From the NCBI GenBank assembly GCA_021234535.1, contig CM037837.1, forward strand, positions 8,282,218-8,346,217: a DNA stretch of 64,000 bases, given 5' to 3'. Below, in pieces: positions 39,055 through 51,794 of the stretch (position 1 is its first letter; each line of letters starts with the position of its first letter). Source of the stretch: Stichopus chloronotus (taxonomy: Eukaryota; Echinodermata; Holothuroidea; Aspidochirotida; Stichopodidae). The position numbers and the translations under genes are program-made. The notes under the pieces were generated by a model. The model saw only the letters and a program-made list of their open reading frames with translations. It did not search any database and was not told the DNA's origin.

Positions 39055-40715
39055 TGCTAAGGTCCAATTACAAAATTGCGGAAGCACATTAGCACATTAG
39101 TTGGCTGTCCTGAGGGCTGAGGGCCAAGGTGAGGTGAGATGCAAGATGGTGCTGTCACAGTAGACATTGGGACGTAGGTTTGATGGACAAAAGTTTTTGA
39201 TAGATGAGCACATGCCAGTATCCAGCCTTACTGGATTGATGAAAATAGTTGATGGGTAAGAGAAGACGTGTTGTCAAGATAGCGAAACATTTTAAATGAA
39301 AATGTCAAGGCTAGATACCACAGTGAGAGTGCCACCATGGAGTACGTACCAAGAAAATATCTAGTAAAACTGCTCCCTATAGCATTTTTAACATGGCCTC
39401 CTCTATGTATTGCTTATCATTGCACAGATGTATTTGTAATTTCTGAGAATTTGCAGTTCCTTCGAATCCATGACAGTTAATGAATGGATGTGGTGGAAAT
39501 GGCAATGAAGCTGTTCAATGAAATTCTTTTGCTGGGTGGTTTCCCACCTGAGAATGGACCCATTGGTCGGGGATATCCCAAATGGGGCCATCTTTGTCGG
39601 GACCTTCATCTGCATCACCACCTAGCTCTTAGTTGAAAGCACAAACTGAAATTTAAGTCTCTGCCCAAAATGATTGTCATGCTATCAGCAATGGCATTCT
39701 CAAAGCAGGGGGTCTGGTGAAGGTAGATGGGAGAAAGAATTTCACATTCTCTAACACAAAATGTATGAGGGATATTCCCTTATGTTACTTGCATGGTTTT
39801 TCTTCTCTAGGCACTCACTGGCATGTATGTAACAACGCACAGAGAGATTTTTGCCAAACTTGCCCCTTAAACTGCTGGAAATGGCACTTTCCACTTCCTG
39901 GCGTTATTAATTGTACTGAAACAATTCAGTTTAAAAGCCAATGAATGCATAATTTTCAGTTTTCTCTCCCCAACAATACAGAGGCTGACAGGGTATTAGT
40001 TACTAACAGTAGATAGTATTTTGCTGAAAAACCGGGTGCATGATTAAAATGTAAATGCCACTATTGTTGAAAACAATAGCAAGTAAGCTATGCATTCCTA
40101 TATTAGAAGATGAAGTTCATACAATATAGGATGGAAAGATTATGATACGTACATTTTCAAAGCACAGGTTTAATGGTCCTTGACATTTTTTCAGATCTGT
40201 TACATAGTTCTTTTTATTTATTTTTTTTTCTTTCTTCGAAAGGGTGTTACTAGACACCTTTATATTCACTTTTACCCAAGATAGAAAGAAATCGATGCGC
40301 TTGAAAAATCAACACAGTGGAATAAAAAATTCAAAATTACAATAGATGCTACAACAATTGTCTTCTACGACATCCATTTTTTTCCCCTTCCTTCCCCTCT
40401 TTTCCCTTCTTTCTCCCTCTTTTTTTTTCAATTTGGTACCTTCCCAGCTTGACTACAGTACCTCTACTGTTCTACATGACCTTAGCATTGAATGCAAAGA
40501 CCTCAATAATTATTATCCTACATCATGGAGAACAAAACAAATGCAATGAATAATAACCTTCTGACATACTGTAATTTCTACAGTAAAGATATACTCACGA
40601 ACATATTCAAGGTCGGTAAAAAGGTGAGTAATGCAATCTGTATGACATCCATCTCTCTCAGCCAATTCTCCCCCACCCCCTACTCCTAACCTACCAAATT
40701 CAATAGTGACACTTA

Positions 40716-41038
40716 GGTACCATGTCAAAAGTCAGCCTCCCAGCTGCTGGCGTAGCCGTTGCAGTGGCTATTAAGCTTAGCAAACCAAAGCGCACCTTTA
40801 AGCAACGAGGCCTTGCCAGCCTTGCAGCACAGGCTGCGCCACTGAATATCATTGCGTCAAATATGTCCTATTGTGAACTGTGAAATATGGCTGGGCGGCT
40901 GCTGCAGCCACTATATCCAGCGCCCTTATTTGTGTTGGAAAGTGGCAACAGCCACTGCAGTCGCATACTCTTTGTAACTGAGTTTACCCTAGCTACATCC
41001 AGCGGCTGCAGCAACGATGCAACCTTTGACATGGTACC
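40716..41038. mobile_element. GC-rich MITE with GGTACCATGTCAAA inverted ends
   Basis: The 323-bp unit starts GGTACCATGTCAAAAGTC and ends with the inverse (CCTTTGACATGGTACC). The inverted ends extend with mismatches for about 40 bp (CTGCTGG and GCAGC blocks). The interior is rich in GC and in CAGC/GCTG words and has internal complementary segments (GGCGGCTGCTGCAGCCAC), in contrast with its AT-rich surroundings. I see no open frame of note. It lies in the intron between the 36-nt and 27-nt exons. Confidence 0.7.
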
Positions 41039-44000
41039 CTACTGACATTTTTCCCAGTCATGGTTCCATCAGTGTCACAATACATATAGGAATGCAAGTT
41101 ATGACTATATTTCCACCCTCCCTTTTACTCAAAAGGCGTCTTTGTTGACAAAGAGGTAATTGCTCACAATTTATGTACCATTGGCTATTCCAATGTAGGA
41201 AAAAGTAACCAAACAACAACATGAACATTGTTCTTCTGATGCAAATAAAAAGACTTATCCCACCCTCATAAAGCTTAAGTTTTCTTTTACCTTGCCTTGG
41301 CCTTGTTTTTTTTTTTTTGTCCTGCCTCTCTCTTCCCTTTGAGATGATTTCATGTATGAAGTCTGCAGTCGTCGTTAATATGTAGGACACACCTGCTGTC
41401 AAGACACTTTTCATTAAAACAGCTTCAGACTCTGAGTACGTGACTTCTAGCAGAGTGACTTAAATTTTGGTCTTTAATCAATGCTTCAGACGTTCCTTAA
41501 AACACACACTTGGAGCGGCAGAGCATGATCTACACAGCCCTAGATTGTAGAATCTTCAGTGTTTACACGCCTTCCATCAATGAGGTTAAATTTGTTTAAC
41601 CATCGAATAATCAAATTTGTCCACTTGCAAGACACGTTCTGAACTTGTATTGCTATTTCTGAGAGGTGAAATCAAATTGTAGGAGATGAGGTCTGTTCCC
41701 AAGAAAGCTTCAAATGGGTTAAAGAGCTTGCCTAGAAATGCAGGGAGGCAGAATCGTGGCTATGGCAGAGATGATGCAAAGACCCCACATGCACGAGGGC
41801 CATTGCGTGAGCTAAGTTATTCCCATTATCAACATAAGACAGCTTGCAACATGTAACATTCTAGGACTGACTTCATGAATGACTGTGCCTCAGATTTTAC
41901 GATATTAAACGGCTGAAACTTTTGCAAGGAGTTGATTTACAGTTAGCCTCATATGGTTGGACCAACTGAAGTGAAATACTCCCAACTACAACACTGAGAA
42001 AGAAAGGACAATCTTCACTGAGGTTTTGTTTGTAAGAAAAGCAGAACATAAAAAGCTCAAACAGCCCAAAACAATATCTTAGAGATAAAAACTGAGGTTG
42101 GGAGATGACAAGAAGTAGGAGGAGAGCAAAGACACAAAACTCTGAAGACAAAAGCAAGCCATTCAACTTTGCACGAATATTTTATGTTCCAATAATTCAG
42201 ATAAAATAGAAAGGACAAGATGAATCTGAAGGAGGGGCTAAGCTCCAATCCAAGGAGCAGTTACGTACTTCCTTTTCACAACGACCACACTTTTTAACGA
42301 AGGATATTATCGTGCAATATTTCAGGTGGATGGGCAATTTAGTCCACCATTTAGGAGATCACTCAAAGCCCACGTCTCTCTCTCTCTCCCTTTTTGTACA
42401 CAGCCTCGCTAGATCCCGCCAATCTCTTCAGAATCACAAGAGTAACATGATCACCTCGATCTACTTACACTCGGGCACACCAGTGAACCATCCTAGAAAT
42501 TACTCATTCACAGCAGGAACAAGTTATACAACAGGCAGAGCTAACGAGCCTTTGATTAAAATACCGCCTCACACAGCCAACAGATTGATTAATGGCGAGA
42601 TGATAATATTTGTGCTGACTAGATAGGATATCCTAATACAACCCAGTCCATCAGCAGCTGGAGGGAATACCATATTTGTTCTCTGACACCTACTCCACAT
42701 AATTCAACATCTTCCCCCAGATAAATTGTATCCCATGAGACACTTGGGTGCTTACAACCTTGATACAATGCATAAATAGACAAATTTCCCCCCATAACTT
42801 TTACAATTCCCAAGACTATACCAACCTCATTAAAAGATAAGCTACCCACTCTGCTGTGAGGTTGCATGCATCTTATTTTCGGTATCTTCTCTATCAAACA
42901 CTGTATTTCTCCATGAATTTACAAGGTGACAGCGATGCATATTGCATACCATCTGCCATCTTCACACATTTTTCTGCCTTCAACTGGGGGAAACATTTTC
43001 TGTGTTTACACAAAATCCATGTTTTTTAAGTCCTTGAATTTTAAAAGGTGATATCGATGCATATTGCAGTGTTTTGCATGCCGAGGAAAGAAGGGAACAG
43101 AAACACTTGAAATAGTGACTCTTTTACTAACACAGAGACTTCCATGCATACCAATTGGTGTGAATGACAATTAATAGAAGGGGGTACAGGAAGAGAGATG
43201 TAGCGTCTGAAACGGCAGGCAATATTAACCGAAAGGGGAGGGGGGGTGAAGGGATTGTAGCACAAAAGGCTTATAAAAGAGATAGAGACACTACGCACTA
43301 CTGCAAAGTAAATGAAAACTTCAATTCAGGTGCCTCCCCCTTCCTTGCTCCCAGTAATTCTGAAATAAGATGCACACATATGAACTCTGATGAAGGGCTA
43401 ACTACAGTAATCCTGTAACATATCACCAGTGTTTTGTATATTAATAAAACAGTTGCTATTTGATGCATTTGCCATGATGACAATCAAAAAAAAAAAAGAG
43501 AAAAATATTGTATGACATGAGCCTTACAACCTACTTACAGTTCCCTTCCTTTTAATACTAAAAGCACTTACATGATCTTCAAGACCTAATAAATAACCTT
43601 ATTTACTGTAAAGCTGATGATACAGCAACTACAGTATCTTTCACAGGGAAGATGGTAAGGAGAAATTGCTACAAATTAAGCAACTGTTTTGTCACACTTC
43701 AGCTGAATGGAAGAAAAGATAAAATTATTCCTAGCTGGTCTGCAAAGCAGAATACGAAAAACTGTAAATATTCGCTGACAAGCCAAGAAGATCACTATGA
43801 CAGATAATTTGGATAAGTGTATAAGTACATCCAGTTTTGCCATAATAAGCGTAACATAGAAAATGAGGGCGACATTTGGGATTATACACCTTTGAGCAGA
43901 CCAAAAAACTTGCAACTATGAAAGGATTCATTGTCACTGCATGTGCACATGATTCATACGGTCTAGTTGAGATTCATTAAAGTTTTCTGCATGGTCACTA

Positions 44001-45784
44001 CCCACTGAATCGGTAATCATCTGGGGGAATGGTAGAAACTTCTTTGAGTGAAGGTCATGGTTATGACAAATGAATAATGAGATACCACAAATCATTTCCC
44101 ACTATCTATCATTGCAGTCTCATTGTACAACAGACATGGGAATACCTGGGCTCACAGCAAAATCAAAACCAGTGACCCTCCCTTTCTAAAGCCAAAAATT
44201 AAAAAAAAAATCATTCAGCTTTCACACAGCACAGAGCATAGTCACATGATGTAAAAAATGATGTTTCAAAGTGGTGTTTTAGACACTGAAAAACAGTCAA
44301 ATAATTAGGTCACGGGTAGCTGGCCGAGTTTGCTGTGGGATGAATCACAAACTCCACCACAGGACCAGAAAGTGATCCTAAAAATGGCCAACAAAAAGGG
44401 GCTTTTAACATTTAGCTGTTGCTCTAATACTGAAGAAAAGTCCTCACATATCCTTTGGCACACCCATAGCAACACATTATTAGTAGGTAAACATACTTTA
44501 GTAACTTTGTTAAATCCTATTAATATTCATTTCAGTGTCTGTTGAAAACTAATGATATGGACATCCATTCCTCCATCGAGGGCACGACGTAATTCTTCTA
44601 CGATAGTTACCAACGTTTCACTTCAGTCTAATGCCGTGGTGAATTTTTCCCACACTTCTCAAAGACTTAAAAAGTGAAACCTCAATTTCTATTTGTTGCA
44701 AAGCGAAAGTGTTGCACAATGTCACACTTATGCAACCCACTTGAAGAGCAGTTGAAGAGAAAAATTGAGAAGGACACCCACTCAGATATATTTGGAAATA
44801 AGCTCTATCTTAATTCAAAGGTTTTACCGATATACAAAGAGTGAAAAAAAAAACCAAAAACAAAAAGAAAACTCAAGTGCTTGATTTTGAACACGAAACA
44901 AGTTTGAACAATGGAGGACTTCTGAATTTCAATTATTTCAAGGGTGACAAATTCATAACTTAAAGTAAAGAAAGAAATGAGAAAAAAGGCCCCTTAAGAG
45001 CTGACAAAAACGTCACAAAAAAATCCCATCCTCGGTTTGCATCCCTTCACATATTCACTTAAGGCATGACAAATAGTGCAGAAATGTGTTCAAACGAGCG
45101 ACTGATGAAACGAATGGACAGAGGTAGGGAAGAAATGAATTTTCTCCTGAATTGGTGCACAAAATTATTCCCAGGTGGCCTCCCTCTTTCACCCCCCCCC
45201 CCCACCTGCCCTCTTATCTTTCAGTCTGGGAGTATTTACTCCTGACACTGTATAACAATTGACGACATGAATGTAATTCCTTGACCTGAATGTCTATGTC
45301 AGCATATTGTCATACGATTTCTCAGACACCATTTTTTGGCGGCAGATGTGTGATTCTCACTGTTTGCATCAAGTCCAAACTTTTGGACCTGGTTACCCGC
45401 ATTCAATCAGCTACCTGAAATACGATTTCCATCCAGCCACAAGTTTGTTGTGAGCTCATACTACTACATTTTGCTTTGCACAACTATTTCATCTCACAAA
45501 ACCTGAAAAAAAACCCAACCTGTTAGGATAAAGATGATATGTTTTGTTTTCTTCACACATGTATGTCGGTGAAACTTCTGATCTGGTAGCAAATTTTTAA
45601 TCTGGTCCTGACATCCTTGGTCGGGCACCTGGGGTACCCATTGCAAACAATAATGTTTCTTTATATTTTTGCAAAATGCTATCTTCATTTGTTACAGTAT
45701 GGTGAGTACATAGCTGTGCAGACAAATCTGCTATTGTACCAAAAGAACGGTTCAAGGTTTCTCTCATATGAGAATGTTTTGTAC

Positions 45785-46430
45785 TTCATACTCTGACCAT
45801 GCTTGCCACCAAGCTAAACTTGACCTTGGCTTGAAAGTGGGTACAAACTACTGTAAATATTTGATCCACCCAAGTCCCTCTTTTTGAGATTATGTTTACT
45901 TTTTAAAACCTGACCCTTGCTGGCTGGACATAACCTTTACACTCCAAACCCACAATGTGGTTCAACCTATGTGTGTCTGATTACTCCTTACTGAGATGTC
46001 CACTTTTCACAGTCAGACCATAAATGACCTTTGATCTCCACTAAAAACAGTATGCCTCTGTCCTCTTGTAATTCATGCATTGCAAAAGAGCATGAAGTAT
46101 AAAACGTGTCGAAGTTTTTCTTCTATAGAAATAACATTACATCCTAAAATATGATCATTGACATCTACCGAAATAAAAGATCAATTCAAACAATTCTTCT
46201 AGAAAAACAGATCACAAATGATGATCCCTGCTAGTCACACATGGCCTTTGACCTTGCATTTGAGCAAACATTTACTAATGCTGTGCACCCACTGTATGTA
46301 ATACAGGGAGCAGGTACCATCTGCACAAGTTTTCACTTTTAAAATAATGTGTAGTTTTCACAATGTGATTCACTGCTAACCACATATCAGATTTGAACTT
46401 TGAGATTGCAGCTTTAACAATTCGTATTAA
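45785..46430 (+). repeat. Strongly decayed ACCTTTGACCTC-family block
   Basis: It contains CTTTTTGAGATTATGTTTAC, ACCTGACCCTTGCTGG, AAATGACCTTTGATCTCC and GGCCTTTGACCTTGCATTTG in the order found at 12310-12960, with many changes. It lies just downstream (by gene sense) of the 36-nt exon. Confidence 0.6.
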
Positions 46431-46564
46431 GTCTCATATGTTTGAAAATCACTGCAAGAATGTGTCAATTAACATTTGACACCTTATTGCCTTGCAATTA
46501 TGTGCCACATCTATGATTACAGAACAGAAGAAGAAAAAAAAACAAGAAAGGGAAGGGGGGTCTG

Positions 46565-46680
46565 ACAGGTATTAGAACAGATGGTGCTAGTGACATTGTT
46601 AAGGGTTACCATCTAACTGCTGGCATGGTAGATGGGGGTGCAATTGTTGTGTTGAGATAGGTATGTGAGGAGTTAAGTCA
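46565..46680 (+). repeat. Dispersed repeat shared with 9290-9440
   Basis: This is the partner copy of the repeat at 9290-9440. It ends about 17 bp from the donor side of the 36-nt exon (46697), inside the downstream intron, so a repeat lies very close to a coding exon. Confidence 0.45.
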
Positions 46681-46696
46681 ATACTGTAATTCTTAC

Positions 46697-46732
46697 CATG
46701 TAGCCGCTTCCAGTCCTGGAGTGTGAACTGGC
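46697..46732 (-). CDS. 36-nt microexon, Ser-rich segment ending GSGYM
   Basis: The exon has 12 codons in phase 0 at both ends. On the minus strand the acceptor is a long pyrimidine tract (TCTTTTCTTCTCTTCGTCACAG region, just above 46732), and the donor is ATG followed by GTAAGA. The peptide is ASSHSRTGSGYM, continuing the Ser-rich character of the exon at 57067-56975. The SRTGS stretch is a plausible basic-directed kinase site. Flanking introns are about 10.2 kb and 8.0 kb. The very short length, strong acceptor and symmetrical phase are what alternatively spliced cassette microexons look like. A frame shifted by one also stays open, but phase 0 agrees with the neighbouring exons. The gene family is unknown. 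Confidence 0.75.
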
Positions 46733-47204
46733 CTGTGACGAAGAGAAGAAAAGATGTATGTTTACTTCATTAGGGTTGCATCAAGAATTCAATCCACCAG
46801 CTGTACCTGTTACAGCTTGAAAGCATTGCACAAACTAGGAAGGATAAATATTAAGAAATTTATGCAATCTTCAGATCTTCATGATTTCTCTGCAAGGCAA
46901 ATGGATGCACTTCCTTTACCTCCATGGTAATACACGAACATCATTCACATGATCAGGCACATAGACAATTCAAGGGGCATGAACCCCTCCAAAAAAATCC
47001 AAATTCAACAATTTTTCAATAGAAGGTCCTGCTTTTTTGGAATACAAATACAGGGAGAAAAGATGGAAGTCTTGCACCAATGTGCATCTAGAACCCTTGG
47101 AAAACGCAAAAATTGTAGGCCCCTCCCCAGGTCACAAAATTCCAACATTGATGTGTCTCTCCATCCAAATTGGTTAGTCTGACTACAGGCCTGCACGATA
47201 CTGT

Positions 47205-47360
47205 TAAATCCTCAAAATTTCTTGGTTTGGGAATTAACTAGCGATGTATCTCATACAACCTAGATGCATTACCGTATTGACTCTGGTCTAGCATCTGGCA
47301 ATTATGTGTGTGCATATCTGGCCACCGTCCTTCCACAATATCCAACCTTTTGGTGAACGC
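47205..47360. repeat. Dispersed repeat family A (partial copy)
   Basis: It starts CCTCAAAATTTCTTGGTTTG and contains the CATTACCGTATTGACT core, CTAGCATCTGGCAATTATG and CCACCGTCCTTCCAC, in the same order as the 58-kb copy. The right end with CACTGTGAATT is missing. Confidence 0.65.
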
Positions 47361-48431
47361 AGGATGTGTTGCTATTTCTGCATTTTCCAAAGTTCACCAA
47401 AGGACTGGCTATACCACTTAAGGTTGAAAAAAGCTATAAAATCTCCTGTTTCTTAGGTCTATGTATCCAAAAGTAGCCTATAATTTCCAATGGCAACATG
47501 TTAGCAAACGAGTTTTGTTGTGGTAGTATTCGTACAAGAGTGCCGCATATTGCCCACAGGATCAGGGCCCACTATTAAACATTTTACCAGGGAAAAACAA
47601 AATCACTCTTCTTTCAACCATGATTAACGTTCTCATTTCTCCTGAAAGAAACGCAGCATGGATATTTTTCTCCAGACTTGGTATTGAATGGGAAACGAAG
47701 AAGAGCAATGATACAAGCTGAAACGGTTTACGTCAAACGGCACATCACTATATGCTGTTTGATGGGGAAAAAAGCGCCTAAAAATCAAGACCTTCCACAT
47801 TCCTCTTCTACTTGATACTTGCATGGAAAACAGCATCTTGCATCACGTTTCCCTCTGAAGATATTTCACCGATTAGAGTGAATATCACTGTAGAGAGAGG
47901 GTGGTCTTCGTTTTTTTCTTTCTTTGACACCAGATCAACATTTTCAGGTCAAATAATGTCGGTAATGTGTATCGTCCTGCAAAAATTCTAAATGAAAAGT
48001 AAGAAGTTTCTGATATATCATTAAACAAGAACTTCTTCAATTCACATTTGCTGTGTGACCTGTTATCAGTGACTGACTACCTGATCTCTTATCGCATGAA
48101 ATAAAACCATTCTCAAGGAAGACTTCATCATTCTTCCGTATGCTGTAACAACGCAACTAGTGAGATTAAAGACGGAAATATATTAAGGTATCGAATGAAT
48201 GTAATTCAGTAAAGGAAACCTAGCTGTCACCAGAGTGAATGTCTTGTAGGTAACAAAAATTTCTATGCTACTGTATGTATGACCATTGTGCAAGTGGCTG
48301 CATGTTTGTTATTTTATCGTAAACTTTTGTGAAAATGGACTGTTGTCTTCTAGATTATAATGTTAGGATTCCGTGTGCAGGCTATGTGTTACCCTAATTC
48401 TGAGCACTTCCAAACTTTCCAAACTTTTTTC

Positions 48432-48483
48432 TTATCCAAACACCGTTTGGTACCAAAGTGTTCGGATAAACGGGATTTTACTG
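48432..48483 (-). mobile_element. pogo/Tigger-like terminal fragment with palindrome
   Basis: Read on the minus strand, the end is CAGTAAAATCCCGTTTATCC, of the CAGT...CGTTTATCCG type seen at the ends of pogo/Tigger transposons. Directly inside is an imperfect palindrome, TTATCCAAACAC...GTGTTCGGATAA, around GGTACC. I could not find the partner end. Confidence 0.4.
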
Positions 48484-50192
48484 AACCATTTTTCTAATAT
48501 GGCCTTCATATACCCTGATACTTGCAAACAATTACAGATTCGTCTCATCTTCCATCCAATGTCCCTATATTAAGGAGTCATACTTTAAGTTTGACAATTT
48601 GCTAAAAAAAAAAAAGAATATTTATATCATCAGGAAAAAGAAGTACTAAGAGTTTACTGAGTGTAATTGATAACGTCGGCAATACATGAATTTGAATAGC
48701 ATAAAATCAGTACATAAATAAAGTTGGGAACCAAGAAACATTTTGGGGATTGGTATCATGAATGCCGTCAGCTGGTGCATGAGCACAGCACGGGTCTGTT
48801 CTGCAGGCAAGTTCGCTGGGAGTTTCATCATCATATCAATTTCACACACTGCCATCACAGTTTTTCTTTTATGCAATTTCCTTACGGTGCTTACTTCTAA
48901 TGGGGTTGAGGAATGCATAAGTGTATGTATACAAGGGGTAAGTACTATACATCTGCACTGTGAATTAAATGTTGCAGCAGATAAACAGTCATGACAAGAA
49001 TGCAGTACCATCGTTTGATGATAGCATTACTGGTGAACGAATCAACAGATGTAACTGACATGTGTGCTACATGATAACTTGCATTTCCTCTACGTCATTA
49101 CTTCCAAACACAGAGTAATGGCAGATCACTGTTTAGCGGTAACGAACTTACGGCCGGTCCTTGCAAATGGTTAGCATATTCTTCCAACCATTGCTATTTC
49201 TATTGCAGCAAACCTTCAAACTGAAGATATCATTAAACCTTAGTCCAATGCACACCAATTTCTTTGAAGTAGTGTGTGTGTGCTCATGCAGTGACAGAAT
49301 ACGTAACAACAACAAGCTTGAGACTACATTGCTGAAGCCAGCAGTAGCTGCATGGACCAACAACTCAGCACTGGACACAAATGTGATTTCACTCTGATAA
49401 ACACCCACCAGTTCTCATCTGAGTGCTCCTATGCAATGCGATATCACATATTCATATTGTACCAGTCAATGCTAGGGAGAGTTGGGAGAACGTTGGGAGG
49501 ACCAGCTGATGGTTCCCTTGTCCCTACCAATTGGAATCGCTGTGGTATGACTACTTGGCATTAGGGTCTCCCAGTGTTTGGGTCCTCTGAGTTATACAAC
49601 TTCAGTAACAAAAAGTTCATTTTGCCAGTCACTTGCAATCTTGAATGTAGCCTAAGCACGTTGGATGTAGGGTGCTCTGTAACCATTCAGATCACAGGTT
49701 GTCCCATTTCAAAGGCATTTTAAACTGTTACAGCACTGGAGTACTAGTATTTTCAAAAAGGTGGTAGATATGCACAAAGGATGCATGTGGAGAGGTTCAT
49801 ATTGCAGCTCTTAGCAGATTTTGAGTAAACTTTTCTTGAAAATTATGAATCTGATACATGTAAATAGCCGAATTACATATTGCAATGATTGCATTGTGAG
49901 ATTGTATTCTTCTGATGTGACCATTATCACTGCAACAATGACTCCATTTACATTAGCCAATGGCAGGCTGACCAATATTGTCACTTCGGAAGGCCATGCG
50001 ATTTTGTCTCTACTTTTTAGGGGCTTTTTCAAATAAGTGCACCATGTGAAATATCCCCAAACTTGTATTCAATTGAAGGAATTTTCCAAATTGGTTGGTA
50101 TAATTGATTGAAGGCTGAATTTATTTTGCAACTAGAGAACTTGCTGGCATCACAAAACAGTAACTGCAATTACTATGCAAATGCTTGTAGCG

Positions 50193-50440
50193 CTACATTT
50201 CCACCACTGATGCAGCATCTGTTGTAAGCGGCTGCATTAAATCAAGCCACCAGTAAAAGGCCAAAATAACATCACTTTGTGTGTGCCTGGGGCGGTCTCC
50301 TTTGCCGGACAGATGGACGACTAACAGTGTAAATGTGTAGGAGGATGGTGCCGAACCCCTTGCTCTCGGCCGTTTCATCATCGCGGGCCTCTTCTTGGTT
50401 CCCACTAGACTGTTCTGGACGATTAGTGACTCATTCATTA
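50193..50440 (-). CDS. Possible exon or decayed coding segment, basic peptide
   Basis: A good minus-strand acceptor (CAATTTTGTTTACAG) is followed by a CpG-rich open frame of about 80 codons. It begins MNESLIVQNSLVG and becomes basic (KKRPAMMKRPRARG). No convincing donor is present; GTTAGT near 50340 and GTGATG near 50270 are weak. A second frame over the same bases is also open and acidic (QEEARDDETAESKG), so the true frame is undecided. It sits between the exons at 57067-56975 and 46732-46697. It could be an alternative first or cassette exon, or part of an old element. Confidence 0.22.
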
Positions 50441-51794
50441 CTGTAAACAAAATTGATCACCGACCAGAACAAAAAGTGAGAACGTAAAATCCCCAAGCTC
50501 CATCAAAGGCAATTAAATACAATTTCCCTGATTGAAGATTTTATTGGCAGTCTGACAGACAGTGACCAACAATAATTTCTCTCTAATGGTCTTGTCACAA
50601 ACATGCCTGAAGGTTGTGTTAGGGGAACTGAAAGATCTGAGGGCCATGTGAGAGGTCTAGATCTATGCAAAGCTAAAGACTGAACATACACGAGCTACCA
50701 GCATACGACGGCACGAATCCTACACACCGGTCAAGTCAAAGCAACCAAATAATTCGTCCTTTGTATTCCCTTTAAACACATCGAATTTCACCACGACTCA
50801 AAACAATATGCATTGAACTGGAATTTGGTAATATGAACATCAATAAGACATAATCTGAACAATATCCAGTGTTACTAGACCTAATTTGCAAATTTATGAT
50901 TGCATAATTTAAATCTGCATATATCTGCAGGTTATTGTAACTCGCTTTAAAAGCTGTAAGTTTTTGTTCACTTTACCTGAATACTGTCTACACAAAATGC
51001 TAACTACAAATGATACCATTGTAACGTAAGTACCAAAAGTGCTTTACTCGACACTGCCAAGTGAGTACGACCGGAACACGTCCTTGGGCCTGGTATTACG
51101 TTAGAAAGTGACATGAGAAGTACTTTCTCTCACTCCACAGATTTGAACTGTCCTAGTATTGATTGTGCACAGACATCCTATTTATAACGTTTTAATCAAA
51201 TAAGCTAGTGTTACATGCAACTCATTGCTGATGATCTTGCTGCTATACTGTCTTGGAGAGAGAGGGCGAATATCACTTACAGCGTTAAGACAAAGTCAAC
51301 TCGCAATGCTCAACTGCTGGAGGTTATGAGGTTAAAACCTCACAGGAGGATCCACCATGGACTTGATGAATTTCTATTTACAGATTTGTGCACAGAATTT
51401 GACCAGTCTAGGCAACAAAACCTATTTGAATCAATGTTGGTGATGATAAAGTGACGAACTTGATTGCTTCTTTCGTTGAGAGATCATGGAGGACTGAAAA
51501 GACTTCCGCAAACATAAAATATTATGCAGTATAATTGGTAGCTATTTTAATGCTGATGACATGTGCCTACAGTACAATACACCGTAATTTGCAACCTCAT
51601 ATGCAGAGTCAGCTTTGGAGGGATTCTTGAAAGAATGGTCCCATTTCCCCAAACTCTGCTGGCACTGGATGGAGGACAGGAGAAGGGGATGCAACAGAAG
51701 AAGAGCAATCTATTTTAATTCTCATTCTATACTTTGAATGTGTGATCATTTTTTTTTTTTAAGGTGTACTTGCACAGCCATTTCAGACTGCTTC

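Larger units (their letters stand above)
38685..46696 (-). other. Intron between the 27-nt and 36-nt exons
   Basis: An 8.0-kb intron of the minus-strand gene. It holds the 22-A run, the GC-rich MITE at 40716, a C run near 45192, the decayed block at 45785 and the dispersed repeat at 46565. I saw no further exon of comparable quality. Confidence 0.6.

Noticed and set aside
48646..49011. 121-codon minus-strand frame
   Set aside because: The reverse strand is also open for 83 codons, there is no splice context, and I recognise no motif.
51258..51300. Minus-strand donor GCT/GTAAGTGAT with a nearby CAG acceptor
   Set aside because: All reading frames of the 33-36-nt segment contain a stop codon.
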